From: Geodermatophilus telluris
Lineage (GTDB): Bacteria > Actinomycetota > Actinomycetes > Mycobacteriales > Geodermatophilaceae
NCBI RefSeq assembly: GCF_900102745.1
Contig: NZ_FMZF01000002.1
Span: 62,001-126,000, forward strand
DNA: 64,000 bases
Direction: 5' to 3'
Below the pieces are notes generated by a model. That model was not told where the DNA came from. It made no database searches and worked only from the letters and a program-made list of their open reading frames with translations. A program made the translations under genes and the position numbers. Positions 62,133-64,000 of the stretch are shown piece by piece (positions within the stretch are counted from its first letter, which is position 1; every line of letters starts with the position of its first letter).

Positions 62133-62462
62133 GTGATCGTCGAGGTGGTGGGGGGCGCCGACGAGCGTCCCGAGGTGCGGGTCGTCGACACCGACGACCT
62201 CACGTCGTTGCACCTGGCCCTGGGCGAGGTGACCGACGAGGAGGCCGACGAGGCGCTGCGCGCGGGCGGGCTGGGCCGGGTCGAGGGGGACACCGGTCAC
62301 CTCGACACCGCGGCGCTGCGCGCCGCCGCGGAGCCTGCCGACGCCCCGGGCGACTGGGGGCAGCGCTGGGACGCGATGGTCGAGCACGCCCGCGGCAGGG
62401 GCTGGGTGTCCGAGGACGGGGCCACCCTGCAGGTGCACGTCGAGAGCGCCGCCGGGGCGTGA
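62133..62462 (+). CDS. Small acidic hypothetical protein downstream of menB
   Basis: Not recognised. 109 residues, acidic, no membrane segment or signal. Features: VDTDDLTSLHLALGEVTDEEADEAL, GHLDTAALRAAA and a C-terminal WGQRWDAMVEHARGRGWVSEDGATLQVHVE. GTG 62133 follows GAGAGGTG by 6 nt and 11 nt after menB, so it is probably co-transcribed with it. Confidence 0.72.
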   Translation: MIVEVVGGADERPEVRVVDTDDLTSLHLALGEVTDEEADEALRAGGLGRVEGDTGHLDTAALRAAAEPADAPGDWGQRWDAMVEHARGRGWVSEDGATLQVHVESAAGA

Positions 62463-62591
62463 ACGGGTGGTTGCCCCGGACCGTTCGGGTGAGGCGGCGG
62501 TGACTCAGGGGGTTCCGGTCGTTGTGGTCACTCCAATGACGAGTCAGTATGTGGGTGTGCGCAATCAGATGACGCGCGAACGGATCAGTCC

Positions 62592-63188
62592 GTGAGCGGA
62601 ACTCCCGGGCGGCCGCTGAGCGCCGAGCTGTCCGAGCAACTGGTCGGCGTCGCCGTCGACATCCTGGCCGACGAGGGCTGGAGCAGGCTCAACAGCGACC
62701 GGGTCGCTGCGCGGGCCCGCGCGGGCAAGGCCGGCATCTACCGGCGCTGGCCGTCGATGTCGGCCCTCGCCCGCTCGGCCGTCGGCCGCTTCACGCTGGT
62801 GGAGGTCCCCGAGGACGGCGGCTCGGCGCGCGGTGACCTCGTCGAGCTGGTGTCGTCCTGGCGGCGGCCGCTGTCCCGCGAGGAGCGGGCCGTGGCCAGC
62901 CTCGTGGGCGCCGCCCGGCACGACGAGGACCTCCGCGCCGGGCTCGACGCGGCGCTGGTCCGCCCGCTCACCCAGGTCGTCGAGGTCCTGGGCGCGCGCT
63001 GGGACGAGCGCGGCGAGGAGGTGCCGGCCGAGCGGCTGGCCCTGCTGCGCTCGGTCCTCGAGGCGTTCTGGTGGCAGCGGCTGACCGCTGCCGGCGACGG
63101 CGCGATGGTGGCCGAGCACGTCGAGCAGGTGGTCGACGACGTGCTGCTGCCGATCGTGCTGCCCGCCGCGGAGCCCGCGCGCCGCTGA
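62592..63188 (+). CDS. TetR-family regulator
   Basis: A 198-residue TetR protein. HTH: LADEGWSRLNSDRVAARARAGKAGIYRRWPSMSALA, with the SxxAGK-x-x-x-YRRWxxK/S pattern typical of the TetR_C_16-type group (Lys replaced by Ser in WPSM). The C-terminal domain resembles those with LVSSWRRPL and FWWQRL. GTG 62592 is the start. The upstream 129 nt are AT-richer than the surroundings and contain TGACTC...GAGTCA half-sites (62501-62506 and 62540-62545), a possible control region. Target unknown. Confidence 0.85.
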   Translation: MSGTPGRPLSAELSEQLVGVAVDILADEGWSRLNSDRVAARARAGKAGIYRRWPSMSALARSAVGRFTLVEVPEDGGSARGDLVELVSSWRRPLSREERAVASLVGAARHDEDLRAGLDAALVRPLTQVVEVLGARWDERGEEVPAERLALLRSVLEAFWWQRLTAAGDGAMVAEHVEQVVDDVLLPIVLPAAEPARR

Positions 63189-63215
63189 CCGGTCGCGCGC
63201 CCGTGGGGACGGGCG

Positions 63216-63902
63216 TCAGGAAGCGCGCAGCGCGCCCGTGCGGGCCGCCTCGGCCACGTGCGCGGTCACGTCGGTCTCGTAGCGGCGCAGCAGCCGCTCG
63301 GCCAGCTCCCGCGTCGCGGCCGCGTGCGCCGGCACGTCCTCCGGTGCCGGGAGGGGGTGGCGCGGCTCGGTCACCAGCACCCGGGTGGTCGCCAGCCAGG
63401 TGGCCGCGACCAGGCCGGCGGTCGCCCGTGGGTCCGCCGGGGCGGGCTGCTCGGCGTCGGGACCGGTCCAGGCCGCCAGCAGGGCGGCGCGCAGCCGCCC
63501 CTCGGCCTCGAAGTGCAGCTCCCGCTCGGCGGCCTGCAGCGCCGGGGAGCCGGCCAGGGTGGTGACCATCCGCCGGCCCTCGACGGTGCCCAGCGACGTC
63601 ACGTAGTCGGCCACGGCGGTGACCAGGTGCTGGCGGAGCGCGGTCAGCGCGGGCATGCCGGGCCGGCGCTCCCGGACGGCGACCGAGGGCGCGTCCACCC
63701 ACGGCGTCCGGTCGGACCAGTAGAGCTCGTCCTTGGTGGCGAAGTGGTTGAACACCGTCTGCACGGCGACGTCGGCCGCGGCGGCGACGTCGGCGATGGT
63801 CACGGTGTCGAACCCCCGCTCGGCGAAGAGCCGCTGGGCCGTCTCACGGACGTGCGCGCGGGTGAGCGCCTTCTTCTGCGCGCGACGGGACTGCTCACTC
63901 AC
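63216..63902 (-). CDS. TetR-family regulator
   Basis: A 228-residue TetR protein. HTH: RLFAERGFDTVTIADVAAAADVAVQTVFNHFATKDELYW at ~22-60, the textbook TetR pattern. The C-terminal ligand domain is divergent (LRQHLVTAVADYVTSLGT, AGLVAATWLATTRVLV). GTG 63902 is 7 nt after a TAGCGT box. It converges with the preceding TetR gene; the target gene probably lies beyond the right edge. Confidence 0.9.
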   Translation of the reverse strand: MSEQSRRAQKKALTRAHVRETAQRLFAERGFDTVTIADVAAAADVAVQTVFNHFATKDELYWSDRTPWVDAPSVAVRERRPGMPALTALRQHLVTAVADYVTSLGTVEGRRMVTTLAGSPALQAAERELHFEAEGRLRAALLAAWTGPDAEQPAPADPRATAGLVAATWLATTRVLVTEPRHPLPAPEDVPAHAAATRELAERLLRRYETDVTAHVAEAARTGALRAS

Positions 63903-63909
63903 GGTAGAA

Positions 63910-63915
63910 ACGCTA
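63910..63915 (-). promoter_or_regulatory. -10 box of leaderless tetR promoter
   Basis: TAGCGT on the minus strand, 7 nt before GTG 63902, in an AT-richer stretch. Confidence 0.5.
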
Positions 63916-64000
63916 ACAACTCTCTGTGCTCGATCGTACGGGTGCGGGACGAGATCGACCGGTCGGGTGGGGTCCCGGTCCTCGGCTCCGGCGCCGTCCC

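Noticed and set aside
62501..62545. TGACTC...GAGTCA as an operator for the 62592 TetR
   Set aside because: The half-sites are 33 nt apart and imperfectly extended, too weak to list as a feature; mentioned only in the gene entry.

Overview
The window looks like chromosomal DNA of a very high-GC (roughly 75-77 %) actinobacterium. Gene content, GTG-rich starts and frequent leaderless TANNNT-6/7 nt-start promoters fit Geodermatophilaceae (Blastococcus, Geodermatophilus or Modestobacter); this is inferred, as no 16S gene is present. Much of the first 25 kb resembles, as I recall it, the M. tuberculosis block Rv3838c-Rv3777: prephenate dehydratase, a small metallopeptidase, serS, Cof-type HAD phosphatases, proteasome activator Bpa, a cysteine-desulfurase-like protein and a quinone oxidoreductase.

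Layout. 0-2.5 kb: an ABC ATPase (cut by the window edge), a TMEM165/GDT1 Mn exporter behind a yybP-ykoY Mn riboswitch, and an MFS gene whose natural start runs into a stop at codon 5. 2.5-7 kb: two overlapping diguanylate cyclase genes with helical-repeat N-termini; the larger is fused to a C-terminal LarB-like (nickel-pincer cofactor carboxylase) domain without the catalytic Cys. 7-18.8 kb: pheA, a MarR/MMPL pair with a shared operator, a lone GroES-like protein, metallopeptidase + GuaB1, a CHASE3 hybrid histidine kinase, serS and two HAD phosphatases. 18.8-20 kb: an AbiEi/DUF559-type gene boxed by ~97-bp inverted repeats. 20-31 kb: bpa, a Lys-less PLP-fold protein, oxidoreductase, acyl-CoA ligase, thioesterase, USP, FolP2-like protein, MaoC, beta-lactamase-like hydrolase, HU and an aldo/keto reductase. 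30-41 kb: degenerate EAL protein, GAF/PAS/SpoIIE phosphatase, saccharopine-dehydrogenase-like protein, amidase, TRIC channel, and a GGDEF-EAL membrane protein translationally coupled to an orphan solute-binding lipoprotein. 41-49 kb: GH2 glycosidase and a five-gene peptide ABC importer whose genes all overlap by 4 nt. 49-54 kb: a low-GC orphan, SUV3-like helicase, PRC-barrel/DUF2382 protein, TetR with operator, tRNA-Ser(UGA) and a low-GC membrane protein. 55-64 kb: PAS-PAS-GGDEF-EAL-pseudoreceiver protein, geranylgeranyl-reductase-like flavoprotein, LOG-like protein, MaoC, NUDIX, EEP phosphatase/nuclease, menB and two TetR regulators.

Themes. Five c-di-GMP-type proteins plus a hybrid kinase and a SpoIIE phosphatase make the region rich in signalling. 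A six-copy intergenic repeat family (paired GATGATCAGG palindrome and GTCCCACCCGAC hairpin) is scattered through it. The strongest candidates for something undescribed are the GGDEF-LarB fusion with its partner cyclase, the SBP-coupled GGDEF-EAL pair, the inverted-repeat-boxed nuclease-like gene, and the low-GC membrane protein beside tRNA-Ser. All family assignments come from reading motifs by eye; no search was run.
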